This document shows positions 18,408 to 27,455 of a DNA stretch of 64,000 nt, piece by piece. The notes under the pieces are model-generated. The model worked only from the letters and a program-made list of their open reading frames with translations, searched no databases and had not been told where the DNA came from. A program made the position numbers and the translations under genes. Each line of letters opens with the position of its first letter. Within the stretch, counting starts at the first letter, position 1. Source of the DNA: Arthrobacter rhizosphaerae (GTDB lineage: Bacteria > Actinomycetota > Actinomycetes > Actinomycetales > Micrococcaceae); assembly GCF_023062595.1 (NCBI RefSeq), contig NZ_JALLAN010000003.1:84346-148345 (forward strand). Reading direction: 5' to 3'.

Positions 18408-18629
18408 TCAGGAGCCGGAGCCCTTTGTGGCTTCAGCGGCCAGCTTCTCTGCAGCTGCTTTGGCTGCGGCACGGGCTTCGGTTTGCTCGCGGATCATGGC
18501 CTGCTCTTCTTCAAAGCGGAGTCGATCGGCGCGGTCTGCCTCATCGCCGTCCCAGTCCTGGTTTTCGGCACGCGGCTTCGGATTGACGATCATCCCTTGG
18601 CCGTCATTCTCGGTACTGGCTGCTGACAT
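18408..18629 (-). CDS. Small acidic helical protein
   Basis: 73 residues starting MSAASTEND with GGGAGCGGGAC as ribosome site; a further 18 codons upstream are open but lack one. The protein is highly charged, with a predicted helix rich in Glu, Ala and Arg (EEEQAMIREQTEARAAAKAA). Such short proteins occur next to pheA in arthrobacters. No function recognised. Confidence 0.6.
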   Translation of the reverse strand: MSAASTENDGQGMIVNPKPRAENQDWDGDEADRADRLRFEEEQAMIREQTEARAAAKAAAEKLAAEATKGSGS

Positions 18630-18721
18630 GTCCCGCTCCCTCCGGTAGAGGTTTCCCCCATTTGATCTGGCAAGCATACGCACAGTTCAGCAGGCGCGGA
18701 AGTGCCATAAGTGGCATTTGT

Positions 18722-19705
18722 CTACGCTGTGCGCGAAGCCTCCGGAGCTGGATCCTGGCTTACAGATGCGCCGGAGAGAATTCCTTGGACCCATGCATGC
18801 GCCGCTTGGAATGCTTCGTCCGAGGTGTGTGGCTCCACCACCGGGCTCTGCGCATCTGCCCTCCCGTACGAGCCGAGAAAGCGTGTTGCAGGGCTGATCC
18901 TGTGCAGACCCGCCAAGGCATCCGCCATCCGCGCATCCGCTGCGTGCCCGTCAGCATCGATGCTGAAGAAGTAGTGCCCCAGGTACTGTCCGGTGGGGCG
19001 GGACTCGATCCTGCTGAGGTTCACTCCCCTCGTAGCGAACTGGTCCAGAATCTCCATCAAGGCGCCAGGACGGTCCTCCGGCAGCGGCACCACCACAGTC
19101 GTTTTGTCGGCGCCCGTGCGCTCCGGCAACACTCCAGGCCTGCTGACGAGCACGAAGCGGGTTACGGCTCCGGGATTGTCGCCGATGTTTTCCGCCAGGA
19201 CCTGCAGGCCTGGCTGCTCTTCGGCCACTATGGGCGCGCAAATAGCGGCGTCGTAGTGGACGCCGTCGTCGTTGAGCAGGCCAAGCGCCGCTGCGGCAGT
19301 CGAGGAGCCTGGAATATATTCAGCACCTGGAATATTGGCCTCGGCCCACAGCCTGCATTGGGCCCAGGCGTGTCCATGGGTGGAAATGCTGCGGATGTCC
19401 GCGATTTTCACCCCAGGCCTTGCCACAAGGACAAAGCTGATGGGAACAAGGGCCTCACGGATGATCCGCAGCTCCTCCCCTGTTGCTATGGCGTCGAGCG
19501 TGGCCGTCACACCGCCCTCAACCGAGTTTTCGATGGGCACCATAGCGGCGTCAGCGGATCCGTCCCGCACCTTATCCAAGGCCAAGTTGACGTTCGACGA
19601 CGGGATACGTACCGCGTCCGCAGCCCCCGGAACCTGCAACAGCGCCGCTTCGGTGAAAGTACCCTCAGGGCCTAGGAAGGTGTAGGTAACGGGAACTGCG
19701 GGCAT
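18722..19705 (-). CDS. pheA: Prephenate dehydratase
   Basis: 327 residues. Converts prephenate to phenylpyruvate in phenylalanine synthesis. Catalytic-domain motifs: FLGPEGTFTEAAL near residue 8, MVPIENSVEGGVTATLD near 60 and NPGAVTRFVLVSRPG (TRF catalytic motif) near 180. An ACT regulatory domain follows (LPEDRPGALMEILDQF, SRIESRPTGQYLG), giving feedback control by phenylalanine. ATG 19705 is chosen from homology; the frame is open further upstream but overlaps the rhodanese gene. Probably cotranscribed with the rhodanese gene 41 bp upstream. Confidence 0.95.
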   Translation of the reverse strand: MPAVPVTYTFLGPEGTFTEAALLQVPGAADAVRIPSSNVNLALDKVRDGSADAAMVPIENSVEGGVTATLDAIATGEELRIIREALVPISFVLVARPGVKIADIRSISTHGHAWAQCRLWAEANIPGAEYIPGSSTAAAALGLLNDDGVHYDAAICAPIVAEEQPGLQVLAENIGDNPGAVTRFVLVSRPGVLPERTGADKTTVVVPLPEDRPGALMEILDQFATRGVNLSRIESRPTGQYLGHYFFSIDADGHAADARMADALAGLHRISPATRFLGSYGRADAQSPVVEPHTSDEAFQAAHAWVQGILSGASVSQDPAPEASRTA

Positions 19706-19746
19706 CGGTAGTCCTTCAGTTGAACGGTCAGCAGGCGGAACAGGAA

Positions 19747-20073
19747 CTACAGGATCACTGGCTTGAGGCCGCTCTCGGAAACCAGCGGCAAGCCGGACTC
19801 CAGCCACTGATCCATGCCACCTGCCACGTTGAAAGCGGAATATCCCTGCGCCACCAGCCACTGGGCAGCGCGGAACGAGCGTCCACCAGTACGGCAAATA
19901 ACGTAGAGGTCTTCGTCCGGGTCCAGGTCATCGAGGCGCGCGGGAAGCTGTTCCAATGGGATGTGCAGCGCAGTCTCAGCGTGCCCGGCTGACCACTCAT
20001 AGTCCTCCCGCACGTCAAGAAGACGCGCACCGGCAGGAATATCGTTCACTTTTACGGTTTCGAAATCGCTCAT
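19747..20073 (-). CDS. Rhodanese-like domain protein
   Basis: 108-residue single rhodanese domain: RLLDVREDYEWSAGHAETAL near the N-terminus, then the active-site loop VICRTGGRSFRAAQWL with Cys as sulfur carrier and a short basic loop. Likely a cytoplasmic sulfurtransferase of unknown acceptor. Located upstream of pheA on the same strand. Confidence 0.92.
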   Translation of the reverse strand: MSDFETVKVNDIPAGARLLDVREDYEWSAGHAETALHIPLEQLPARLDDLDPDEDLYVICRTGGRSFRAAQWLVAQGYSAFNVAGGMDQWLESGLPLVSESGLKPVIL

Positions 20074-20224
20074 GGGAGTCCTCTCCTGGATTTTCTAGGT
20101 CTGACTCCAGCGTATCGCCAGCAGCTGGAGCCATCCCCCAGCAGGTGCCACGTTACGCTTTCTGTGGACAAGGCAAAGGAGAATCGCGTGCCGGTAAGAG
20201 CCATCATCACAAGGACGGCCCGTC

Positions 20225-21676
20225 GTGGCTGACCTCCATGAACTCTCCGCTGTGCAATTGCGGGATGCCCTTGCAGAGGGCAAGCTGTCGGCCAGGGAAG
20301 CGACCGAACACTACCTTCGCCGGGTCGAGGCAAGGAACAAGGGCTTAGGTGCTTTCATCACTGTGACGGCAGAGCAGGCAATGCGGGACGCGGCAACTGC
20401 TGACAACCACTACGTGCACACTGCGCGTGGTTCCGGCGCAAATGCCCTTCCGCTCCTTCATGGAATGCCGGTGGCATTCAAGGACCTCACGGACGTGGCA
20501 GGCGTTGTGACCACTCACGGAAGCGCCGCGCTGGACCATCGTCCGGCTCCCGCTGATGGAGTACTTGCCGCAGCACTCAAAGCGCAGGGAGTCATTTCCC
20601 TCGGAAAGACGCAGGTGCCCGAGTTCGGACTGACTGCCTACAGCGAAAACAGGATCGCGCCGCCGTCGCGCAATCCTTACGCGATGAGCAGAAGTTCCGG
20701 CGGGTCCTCTGGCGGAAGCGCCGCAGCTGTGGCGGCCGGACTCGTCCCGTTCGCTCCCGGGACCGACGGCGGCGGCTCGGTCCGAATTCCGGCTGCGGCA
20801 TGCGGACTTGTTGGGTTAAAGCCCGGGCGTGGGCTGGTACCAGCGGGGGAAAGCACCGGCGACCCTGCCCGTCTAGTGGTCGCTGGCCCTCTTGCAAGGC
20901 GGGCAGAGGACGCGGCGCTCATGCTGGACGCGTTGATGCCGGATGCCCTTATGCTCGACGCCCAGGATCCATTGGGTCCCACCGGAGGCTACCTTGCAGC
21001 CGTGAAACGAGAACCCGGAAGGCTCCGGATTGGCATCAGCCTGGACAGCCCCTGGCAAGGCATTTTCCCTTTCACTCCCGACCCCGAGGCACTCGAGGCA
21101 CTCGCTAAAGGGACGAGGATGCTGGAGGCGGCAGGACATACGACGTCGGAGGCGGCCATCCGCTACGACAACCGCTACCCGGATGCTTTCACCACGGCCT
21201 GGACTGCCGGAGTGGGCGCCGCGCGTATCAGCCCGCGGCGGGAACCGCTCCTCACCCCGCTCACCCGGACGTTCAGGCGGCGGGCCCAGCAGCGGAGCGC
21301 CACCAAGGTCGCCGAAGCGGTGGGTTTTCTGCGGCAGTTCCAGCGAGACACCATCGCCCAGTACGCGGCGTGGGATCTCATCATGACCCCCGCCCTCGCT
21401 CAGACGCCAAGGCCTGTGGGCTGGTTTACCGGCACGCATGGCGACGGGCCATGGCCCACCGAGTGGGCGGGCGACGCCGACGGAGACTACCGCCGGCAGT
21501 GCGAGTACGCTCCGTGGTCATCGATGGTCAATGCCTGCGGACTGCCTGCGATCACTCTGCCCGTCCACTGGACTGATGGGACGTCGGGAAGTCCCCTTCC
21601 CATGGGAATCCAACTCATCGGCCCCATGGGTTCCGAAGCCCTGCTCCTGCAGGTTGGCGCCCAACTGGGCTTCTAG
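20225..21676 (+). CDS. Amidase (amidase-signature family)
   Basis: 483 residues. The Ser-cisSer-Lys triad is visible: Lys in PVAFKDLTDVAG near 85, and the Gly/Ser-rich signature GGSSGGSAAAVAAGLVPFAP near 160 followed by GTDGGGSVRIPAAACGLVG. It hydrolyses a carboxamide; substrate not deducible. GTG 20225 follows an AAGGA site. A short internal duplication (LDALMPDALMLDAQDP near 240) sits in a loop. Followed by an unknown gene, a cyclase and an IclR regulator, which may form a degradation cluster. Confidence 0.9.
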   Translation: MADLHELSAVQLRDALAEGKLSAREATEHYLRRVEARNKGLGAFITVTAEQAMRDAATADNHYVHTARGSGANALPLLHGMPVAFKDLTDVAGVVTTHGSAALDHRPAPADGVLAAALKAQGVISLGKTQVPEFGLTAYSENRIAPPSRNPYAMSRSSGGSSGGSAAAVAAGLVPFAPGTDGGGSVRIPAAACGLVGLKPGRGLVPAGESTGDPARLVVAGPLARRAEDAALMLDALMPDALMLDAQDPLGPTGGYLAAVKREPGRLRIGISLDSPWQGIFPFTPDPEALEALAKGTRMLEAAGHTTSEAAIRYDNRYPDAFTTAWTAGVGAARISPRREPLLTPLTRTFRRRAQQRSATKVAEAVGFLRQFQRDTIAQYAAWDLIMTPALAQTPRPVGWFTGTHGDGPWPTEWAGDADGDYRRQCEYAPWSSMVNACGLPAITLPVHWTDGTSGSPLPMGIQLIGPMGSEALLLQVGAQLGF

Positions 21677-21863
21677 GCCCCTCCCTTCTGGCCTTTGGTA
21701 CCCCACGTCCTTCCATGCTTTGGAGCGCCTGCGTTTGCGTTAGATGTGCATAATAAACATCTCAACGTGCTTGTGATGATCAGTGAGGTGTGTCACCATG
21801 AAGGCACAAGTGAACGCATAAGAGCGTTCCCAGGCAAGGCCTGGCCACAGGAAAAGGAATCAC

Positions 21864-22301
21864 ATGGGAATTTCGGGCATGAAGCGAGTGCGGAAACTAC
21901 GCATCCATTGGCCAATCGAGCGGGAGATCCTCGCGCGGCTCGCTGCCGGCGAAACACAGGTGTTCGAGGAGGACCCCCGGATGGCCGCGTTTCTGGCCGC
22001 TCTGCGCGAAATGCCCGAACTCGGAGACTTCGGGATGTACCACCACGTCTTTGAGTCGGGCCTGGGGTTCGAGGGATTCACGGTGGGCGAAGGCGCCAAT
22101 CCAACAATGGGCACAGTCGGCAAGCGCAGCGTCTCCCCCACCTTCTTGCTGACCACCTACATCGACGCGGATCTTTCCGACGACGCCGTCGGGCGGATTG
22201 TCGAACGAGTCGTGGCTATCCACCCGTGGGAAGTCCCGGTTCTTGAAGTTTCCGAAGCCCTCAACATCTCCACCTTCATGACAGGAAGGGTTGCGGCATG
22301 A
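21864..22301 (+). CDS. Unrecognised 145-aa protein paired with a cyclase
   Basis: Starts MGISGMKRVRKLRIHW after a GGAAAAGGAATC ribosome region. It is a compact alpha/beta protein; the ending (AIHPWEVPVLEVSEALNIS) is reminiscent of CutA/PII-like dimerising strands, but that is weak. Its stop overlaps the cyclase start (ATGA), so the two are translationally coupled and probably act together. An inverted repeat AGATGT/ACATCT (21742-21762) lies in the 187-bp upstream region and could be a regulator site. Confidence 0.65.
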   Translation: MGISGMKRVRKLRIHWPIEREILARLAAGETQVFEEDPRMAAFLAALREMPELGDFGMYHHVFESGLGFEGFTVGEGANPTMGTVGKRSVSPTFLLTTYIDADLSDDAVGRIVERVVAIHPWEVPVLEVSEALNISTFMTGRVAA

Positions 22302-23068
22302 CAATCAGCGCAGGAACCACCGAAAGCCTCAGCACCGGAGTATGGGAAGGCCTCAGCACCCTCTTGGCCGGCCGGACCTTCACCGATCTGACCCACGCCT
22401 TCCACCCGGGGCAACCCCATTTCCCGGCATTTCCCGATGAAGTCCGCAGCAATCTCTTTGATCTGGAAGCCGGGGACGGGTTTACTGCGCACCAGTACAC
22501 CATCGTCGGGCAGTGGGGCACCCACGTCGATCCGCCGTCGCACTTTATCCGGTCAGGACGGACCCTGGACAACATCCCCGTGCAGGAAATGATCCTGCCC
22601 CTTGTGGTCCTGGACATCAGTGAGCGCGTGGACGCGGACGCCGACGCCACACCTTCCCTCGCCGATGTGGAGGCGTGGGAAAAGCGGCACGGCCGGATCC
22701 CGGAGGATTCCTTCGTAGCGCTGCGCAGTGGGTGGAGCAGCCGCTGGCCGGACGGGGAGGCCATGGCCAACCGGGATTCCGACGGCGTCAGCCATACACC
22801 CGGGTGGTCCTCCGCGGTACTGAGGTTCTTGGTGGAAGAGCGGAATATCCGCGCAATCGGGCACGAACAAACAGACACTGACCCGGGCCAGGCGACGTCG
22901 CGCTCCGACTTCAGTCTCGAAACCTACATCCTGGCGCAGGGGCGCTGGCAGATTGAGCTTCTGGCCAGTTTGGAGTCCCTGCCCGAAGCAGGGGCGGCGA
23001 TCGTGGCCACCTGGCCCAAACCCCAAGGTGGCAGCGGCTTTCCTGCCAGGGTCTTTGCCATCCACTGA
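22298..23068 (+). CDS. Cyclase-family / kynurenine formamidase-like hydrolase
   Basis: 256 residues with the metal-binding motif of the family, QWGTHVDPPSHFIRSGRTL near residue 70 (H-x-D-x-x-x-H type), a first motif TFTDLTHAFHPGQPHFP near 27 and the late GHEQTDTDPGQ near 190. Members hydrolyse N-formyl or cyclic amide substrates using a divalent metal. It starts 4 bp inside the preceding gene. With the amidase and IclR genes it suggests a pathway degrading an amide or lactam, inferred from context. Confidence 0.85.
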   Translation: MTISAGTTESLSTGVWEGLSTLLAGRTFTDLTHAFHPGQPHFPAFPDEVRSNLFDLEAGDGFTAHQYTIVGQWGTHVDPPSHFIRSGRTLDNIPVQEMILPLVVLDISERVDADADATPSLADVEAWEKRHGRIPEDSFVALRSGWSSRWPDGEAMANRDSDGVSHTPGWSSAVLRFLVEERNIRAIGHEQTDTDPGQATSRSDFSLETYILAQGRWQIELLASLESLPEAGAAIVATWPKPQGGSGFPARVFAIH

Positions 23069-23110
23069 CCTCTGCAGTTAACAGTCACCAACGTTGGCTA
23101 GACTCGGCCC

Positions 23111-23884
23111 ATGCCGAAAAACTCAAGCATGGGCCGTGGGATGAACGTGGTGTTCGCGGTGAGTGCCCGGCATGCCGCCGGCAGCGCGGGCGCCACGGTT
23201 GCCGACGTCGCCGCTGATCTCGGCAAAGACCGCAGCCAAGTGTCACGCGGGCTCAAGGCGGCACTGCAGGAGGACTTCCTGATCCGCGGCGAGCGCCGGG
23301 CCTATGCCTTGCACTGGGGGTTATATGCGGATGCGCGGGCCCTCACGGAGCAGCGTCTGCGGACTGATGGGCTGACGGCGCTGGAAGGCCTTGTCGAGGA
23401 CACCGGAGAAGGCTGCTTCCTGGGCGTTCTGAGCGGCGATTCAACAGTGACGATCGGCGAGCGCGTTCCGGCTGACAGCAAGATGATCGGTTCGTGGATC
23501 GGCCGGCCTTACCCCGCTTACTGCAGTGACGCAGGCCAGGCACTGCTGTGGCAGGCTACTGACGACGAGGTCCGGAGGGTGTTCAGCCGCACCGAGTTCG
23601 TGAAGCATGGACCCAAGACCCCCACAGGCGTTGACGACTTCCTCGAGCGGCTTCACTCGGCCCGCGAGCGCGGATATTCAGTGGTGGATGAAGAGGCCGA
23701 ACCCGGCTTGTATTCCCTTGCTGTCCCTATTCACGACTTCCGCGGCGAGGTGCTGGCCGCGCTGCAGGTTGTGGGGCCCAAAAGCAGGCTGGAACCCAAA
23801 AGCGCCGAGTGTGGTGCCGCCGTCGTCAAATGGGGGCGGGCGCTGGAAGCGGCCCTGACGGGGCGGTCCGCCGCTGGGGTGTGA
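23111..23884 (+). CDS. IclR-family regulator
   Basis: 257 residues: winged HTH in the first 70 (AGATVADVAADLGKDRSQVS) and an IclR effector domain (GRPYPAYCSDAGQALLWQAT near 135, then SVVDEEAEPGLYSLAVPIHD near 190). Located 42 bp after the cyclase on the same strand, so it probably controls the amidase/cyclase group. A second IclR gene of similar layout lies at 55632-56387. Confidence 0.88.
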   Translation: MPKNSSMGRGMNVVFAVSARHAAGSAGATVADVAADLGKDRSQVSRGLKAALQEDFLIRGERRAYALHWGLYADARALTEQRLRTDGLTALEGLVEDTGEGCFLGVLSGDSTVTIGERVPADSKMIGSWIGRPYPAYCSDAGQALLWQATDDEVRRVFSRTEFVKHGPKTPTGVDDFLERLHSARERGYSVVDEEAEPGLYSLAVPIHDFRGEVLAALQVVGPKSRLEPKSAECGAAVVKWGRALEAALTGRSAAGV

Positions 23885-23895
23885 GCTTGGAGCCG

Positions 23896-23912
23896 TAGGG
23901 GGCCTCCCCCTA
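23896..23912. terminator. Short strong hairpin between convergent genes
   Basis: TAGGGGG (23896-23902), CCT loop, CCCCCTA (23906-23912). It overlaps the VOC gene stop codon and lies 12 bp after the IclR stop, so it may serve both. Confidence 0.4.
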
Positions 23913-24323
23913 ACTGGCGTCGGCGTCGTTCCAGTTCGGCTTCATTTCGATGAGCTGAATGAGGTTGCCGCAGGTGTCGTTAAGGACGGCTACGAAGGCG
24001 GTGCCGATGTCGGTGGGCGGCTGGGTGAACACGACACCCCGGCTGGTCAGCCTGGCGTACTCGGCCTCGATATCGTTTACGGAGAACTGAGCCAACGGAA
24101 TGCCGTCCTCCATCAGCGCATCCCGATACGGCTTCACTGCAGGGTGACCAGCCGGCTCCAGCAAAAGCTCCGGACCGTCAACTACCTCGGGTGACTCAAC
24201 GGTTAGCCAGAAGTTCTCGCCGAGGGGGATGTCATGCCGCTTTTTGAAGCCGAGCACCTCGGTGTAGAAGGCGAGGGCTGCCCGCTGGTCGTCAACGAAC
24301 AGGCTCGTCAGGGAAATTTTCAT
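23910..24323 (-). CDS. VOC-family (glyoxalase-like) protein
   Basis: 137 residues with paired beta-alpha-beta-beta-beta modules of the vicinal oxygen chelate fold: ISLTSLFVDDQRAALAFYTE at the N-terminus, GPELLLEPAGHPAVKPY in the middle and FTQPPTDIGTAFVAVLND at the end. Could be a dioxygenase, lyase or antibiotic-sequestering protein; not determined. Its start overlaps the ArsR gene stop by 4 bp, a common regulator-enzyme arrangement. Confidence 0.85.
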   Translation of the reverse strand: MKISLTSLFVDDQRAALAFYTEVLGFKKRHDIPLGENFWLTVESPEVVDGPELLLEPAGHPAVKPYRDALMEDGIPLAQFSVNDIEAEYARLTSRGVVFTQPPTDIGTAFVAVLNDTCGNLIQLIEMKPNWNDADAS

Positions 24324-24604
24324 TGTTCAGTCCTTTTTCTGCTTGGCCACCGTCCGGTGATCTGGGCGAGTGGCTCTGGATTGAAGTAGTGGAATTTGGA
24401 GCGTCCACGCCGCTCGGTCACCACGAGGCCAGCCGACTCAAGCACTCCGAGGTGCTGGGAGATCGCCTGACGTGTGAGGGTGAGGCCGTGACGCATTGCC
24501 AGCGTGGTACAGATTTCGAATAGTGTCTGGCCGTCCCTCGCAGACAGTTCGTCAAGAACCAGGCGCCTCGTTTCGTCATCGAGAGCACGGAAGACATCGA
24601 CCAT
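24320..24604 (-). CDS. ArsR/SmtB-type HTH regulator
   Basis: 94 residues from ATG 24604 (MVDVFRALDDETRRLVLDEL), which matches the usual family start; an in-frame ATG at 24661 is less likely. Winged HTH with LTRQAISQHLGVLESAGLV and wing VTERRGRSKFHYF. No metal-binding Cys cluster is visible. Overlaps the VOC gene by 4 bp and probably represses the pair. Confidence 0.85.
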   Translation of the reverse strand: MVDVFRALDDETRRLVLDELSARDGQTLFEICTTLAMRHGLTLTRQAISQHLGVLESAGLVVTERRGRSKFHYFNPEPLAQITGRWPSRKRTEQ

Positions 24605-24708
24605 GGCTCCATAATAGGCAAGTGGATACTTGCATATCAAGGGGTCGGTGGAGTAATCCAAAGGCCCCTTTCCTGCCTTCTATTTCGCCCGGTTGATCTT
24701 GCTTTGCC

Positions 24709-24894
24709 TTACCGCGGCAAAAACGGCCGAGGCGGAAACACCAGTACGCTCAGCCCGACGAGGAGTAAGGCTGTTCCACCGAATCGGGTGATTTCAGGCT
24801 CGGACGTCATGGTATCGGCTGCTTCAACCCGCACTCTAAATACCCACCCCACGAAAGCTGCGGCGGCCGTGCCAACCACGACGGAGGCCACCAT
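24709..24894 (-). CDS. Possible small two-helix membrane protein
   Basis: 61 residues with two hydrophobic stretches (VASVVVGTAAAAFVGWVF and GTALLLVGLSVLVF) separated by an acidic loop. GGAG lies about 9 nt before the ATG. No homolog recognised; the opposite strand has no better candidate. May be a real small gene or chance. Confidence 0.35.
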   Translation of the reverse strand: MVASVVVGTAAAAFVGWVFRVRVEAADTMTSEPEITRFGGTALLLVGLSVLVFPPRPFLPR

Positions 24895-25020
24895 TGCAAC
24901 GTAGCTCCAGCATTCGAATGCACGGCGATATGGATCGCCAAGTGAACTCCGGTTTTGCCGACGTCATCCTCGTTCCGGGGCACCCTTTTCCCGTGTCGTG
25001 CCCGCGCGGATAATGAGGAC

Positions 25021-25787
25021 ATGGACGAGTTGGAGCGCCTCCAACGACGCGCGTACGGACCGGGTGCCGACATCGCAGGGGATGCGGCGGCTATGGCTCG
25101 GCTTTCCGAACTGGAGGCCGCCCAACGCCAGCCGAATCCCGTCGTCGATGCCCCCGCGGCACCGTGGTGGCGCCGCCGCCGCTGGTTGGCGATCCTCGGC
25201 AGCGCCATTGCGGCCCTCGCCCTGATCGCTGCCCTCGTCGCTTGGATGTCGCAGCTGCTTGCTCCTGGGTCCACTCCAATCCAGACCGACGCGTCGACGG
25301 CGGAGATGCTGCCGCCCGTCCTCGATGCGCAGGGACCTACGGTGATCGCACCGCACTACGCGCTCACACCGGACTACGTGCTCGCACTGGAGTCCTTCGG
25401 TGCCGACGCCGATGAGCCGAAAGACCCGTACGGCACTCTCAACTGGCTGGGTCTCAGTACCGATGAGCTGGGGCGCTACGAGGACTTCCGGGGCCTCAGC
25501 GTCTGGAGCGGAAAGTCTCGCTTCGGCACGGTCTGCCTGCTCGTGGCCCACCCCGGCCAGGGACTCAGGGAGGGGATCGGCGACGAAGGGTGTTCCCCGA
25601 AGGCCTCGACACCATCGCGGACTTGGTGAATCCCAGGAACGACGGGTCCGGCGGGGTCTCCTACAATTCCGGCGGGGTCTTCGCCGACCTGCCGACCGAC
25701 AGTCTCATCCGATTCGTGCTCCAAGGCGACCACGTCGACGTCTACTTGTACGTGAGGGCCGCCGACCGGATCGCGTCGCAAGGCTAG
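25021..25787 (+). pseudogene. Frameshifted single-pass membrane protein (paralog 1)
   Basis: Starts MDELERLQRRAYGPGADIAG, the same N-terminal signature as two genes on the other strand downstream. A membrane helix (WLAILGSAIAALALIAALVA) follows near residue 60, then an extracytoplasmic domain with YEDFRGLSVWSGKSRFGT and a late GCSP. Near 25600 the frame breaks: the remaining conserved tail (EGLDTIADLVNPRN, SLIRFVLQGDHVDVYLYV) continues in the next frame to 25787. Comparison with the paralogs indicates loss of one G in the CCG-GAA junction. A sequencing error is possible. Confidence 0.7.
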
Positions 25788-25908
25788 CAGGGGGCGGCGC
25801 CCTTGAATCCCTCGTCAGGCTCTTGGTGAAATGCCCCCGGCGAATCCACTCTCCTCGGCCCGCGGCAGGGCATTTGAACCTCGTGGCCTATCTTTCCGGG
25901 CCCGCGCC

Positions 25909-26709
25909 TCATTCTGCCTTCGACGACGCGGGGTAGAGAAAGACGTCTACGGAATCGCCGCGGTAGTGGAACCGGACGATGCCATTCGGGACGCCTGTCA
26001 TACCGTCATCGGTCCGAAGGAAGTCCCCGTCGATGTCTGCAAAAAGATCGACCCCGGGCGGCACACAATTGGCGCCGTCTACAGTGGGACCGGAGCGACT
26101 AATGAGCATGAAGCACTGGAAGCCCCGTCCGTCCACGAAGAACCAGGGTTCAACTCCCCAATACGGTTGATAGCCGCGGAAGCTGGATTGGCCGGCAGCT
26201 TCCCCCCAAGCGAATTCCAGCGTTGAGAGGAATTCCAGCATTGTGCGAACGTCGCTGTCTGCCTCGTCTGCGATTGGATGCAATGTGGCATCGGGATGCG
26301 GTGTTGCAATCCATGTCACGGCGAACACACCGGCAAGAAAGACTGCCAGCGCGCCGGCCACAAATGAGTAACGTCGGGCACGTGTCGCCGTGAGACGACG
26401 CCAGGTCGAGGACATCGATCCAATCCTGGACTCCGCCACGGGCGCGATGCTGGTTGCCGAGCCCGGCTTTTCGTCAATGGACCTGGTCCAGGTGGAGTGA
26501 GGAACTGACCCGGAATCCGGGGCTGCAGCGGGTGCTGAGACCTCGGTGCCGGTGGCGGGGCGAGTAATCGCGGTGCGTGCCGCCTCCAGTTCCGTCAGTC
26601 TTACCTGTGCTGCGGGGTCGGACTGAATATCCGGGTGCGGACCGTATGTCCTCCTGCGGAGCTCGTCCAGCTCGCGCTCAGCATCGGACCGGGGTGAGGA
26701 TGGGTCCAT
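25909..26709 (-). CDS. Single-pass membrane protein of unknown function (paralog 2)
   Basis: 266 residues from ATG 26709, overlapping the upstream stop by one base (TGATG). The N-terminus has ELDELRRRTYGPHPDIQSDP and RLTELEAARTAI, then a Pro/Ala/Ser linker, a membrane helix near 120-140 (YSFVAGALAVFLAGVFAVTW) and an outer domain with YWGVEPWFFVDGRGFQCFML, NCVPPGVDLFADI and a C-terminal GIVRFHYRGDSVDVFLYP. Paralogous to the genes at 26709-27443 and 25021-25787. The cytoplasmic module followed by a helix and sensor-like outer domain suggests envelope sensing, but nothing is established. Confidence 0.75.
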   Translation of the reverse strand: MDPSSPRSDAERELDELRRRTYGPHPDIQSDPAAQVRLTELEAARTAITRPATGTEVSAPAAAPDSGSVPHSTWTRSIDEKPGSATSIAPVAESRIGSMSSTWRRLTATRARRYSFVAGALAVFLAGVFAVTWIATPHPDATLHPIADEADSDVRTMLEFLSTLEFAWGEAAGQSSFRGYQPYWGVEPWFFVDGRGFQCFMLISRSGPTVDGANCVPPGVDLFADIDGDFLRTDDGMTGVPNGIVRFHYRGDSVDVFLYPASSKAE

Positions 26710-27443
26710 CAACCCTCCTCCGGCATGAGGTAGACGTAAGCATCCACCTTGTCGTCACGAAGTATGAATCGGATGATGCCGTCGCCGCTACGTCCTTCGA
26801 ATCCTTCAAACCCATCGCCGGATGAGGCGACGTCCATAATAAGATCTGCTGGAGCCGGAGCACATCGAGCTTTCGAGAGATTACCGCTTGCCCGGTGAAT
26901 TGCCACCAGACACGGCGCGTCGAACCTGTCCACGCCGGACCAGATCTCAAGACCCAGATACGACCCGTATCCGCGGAGGGTTGAAGCCTCGACCAGCAGC
27001 ATGGGTACTCCCTCCACGAGTTCGCGGACCTGGTCATCGACCGCGGCCCGTGTCGGGTAAAGAGTGGCCTCAGGGCGCGGCGCGGATAACATCAGGATCG
27101 TCATAATGATCCCAACCGCGAGGACCAGCGCGCCACCGACCCAGCCAAGGCGACTCCACTTAGGCAGCGGATGTTCAATCGAGGCAGCATCGGCGGCAGC
27201 ATCGGAATCTGGCGCACTCTCGCTCGCTGAGGCAACAGGCGGTGAACTGATGTCAGCGCGGGTCGCCGCCTCAAGGTCGCGCAACCTCGCCAGGGCCGGA
27301 GGGTCGACACTTATGTCTGGATCCGGACCGTATGCCCGCCTACGGAGCTCACGAAACTCGCGGTCGGCGTCCGAAGGATGCGTAAAGCCTTCCACAGCTG
27401 AAAAGTACACCCGGCGGCGGAGCGAGTCTATACGCTCACACAT
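26709..27443 (-). CDS. Single-pass membrane protein of unknown function (paralog 3)
   Basis: 244 residues. The LRRR signature occurs twice near the N-terminus (CERIDSLRRRVYF and REFRELRRRAYGPDPDIS), followed by ARLRDLEAATRADI, a Ser/Ala-rich linker, a membrane helix near 105-125 (GWVGGALVLAVGIIMTILML) and an outer domain with YGSYLGLEIWSGVDRFDAP, RCAPAPADLIMDV and GIIRFILRDDKVDAYVYLMP. Translationally coupled to paralog 2 (stop/start overlap). The start at 27443 lacks a good ribosome site and may be later. Confidence 0.72.
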   Translation of the reverse strand: MCERIDSLRRRVYFSAVEGFTHPSDADREFRELRRRAYGPDPDISVDPPALARLRDLEAATRADISSPPVASASESAPDSDAAADAASIEHPLPKWSRLGWVGGALVLAVGIIMTILMLSAPRPEATLYPTRAAVDDQVRELVEGVPMLLVEASTLRGYGSYLGLEIWSGVDRFDAPCLVAIHRASGNLSKARCAPAPADLIMDVASSGDGFEGFEGRSGDGIIRFILRDDKVDAYVYLMPEEG

Positions 27444-27455
27444 TTGCCCGGACGT

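Noticed and set aside
18662..19675. 337-codon plus-strand frame opposite pheA
   Set aside because: Antisense of prephenate dehydratase; composition typical of a shadow frame.
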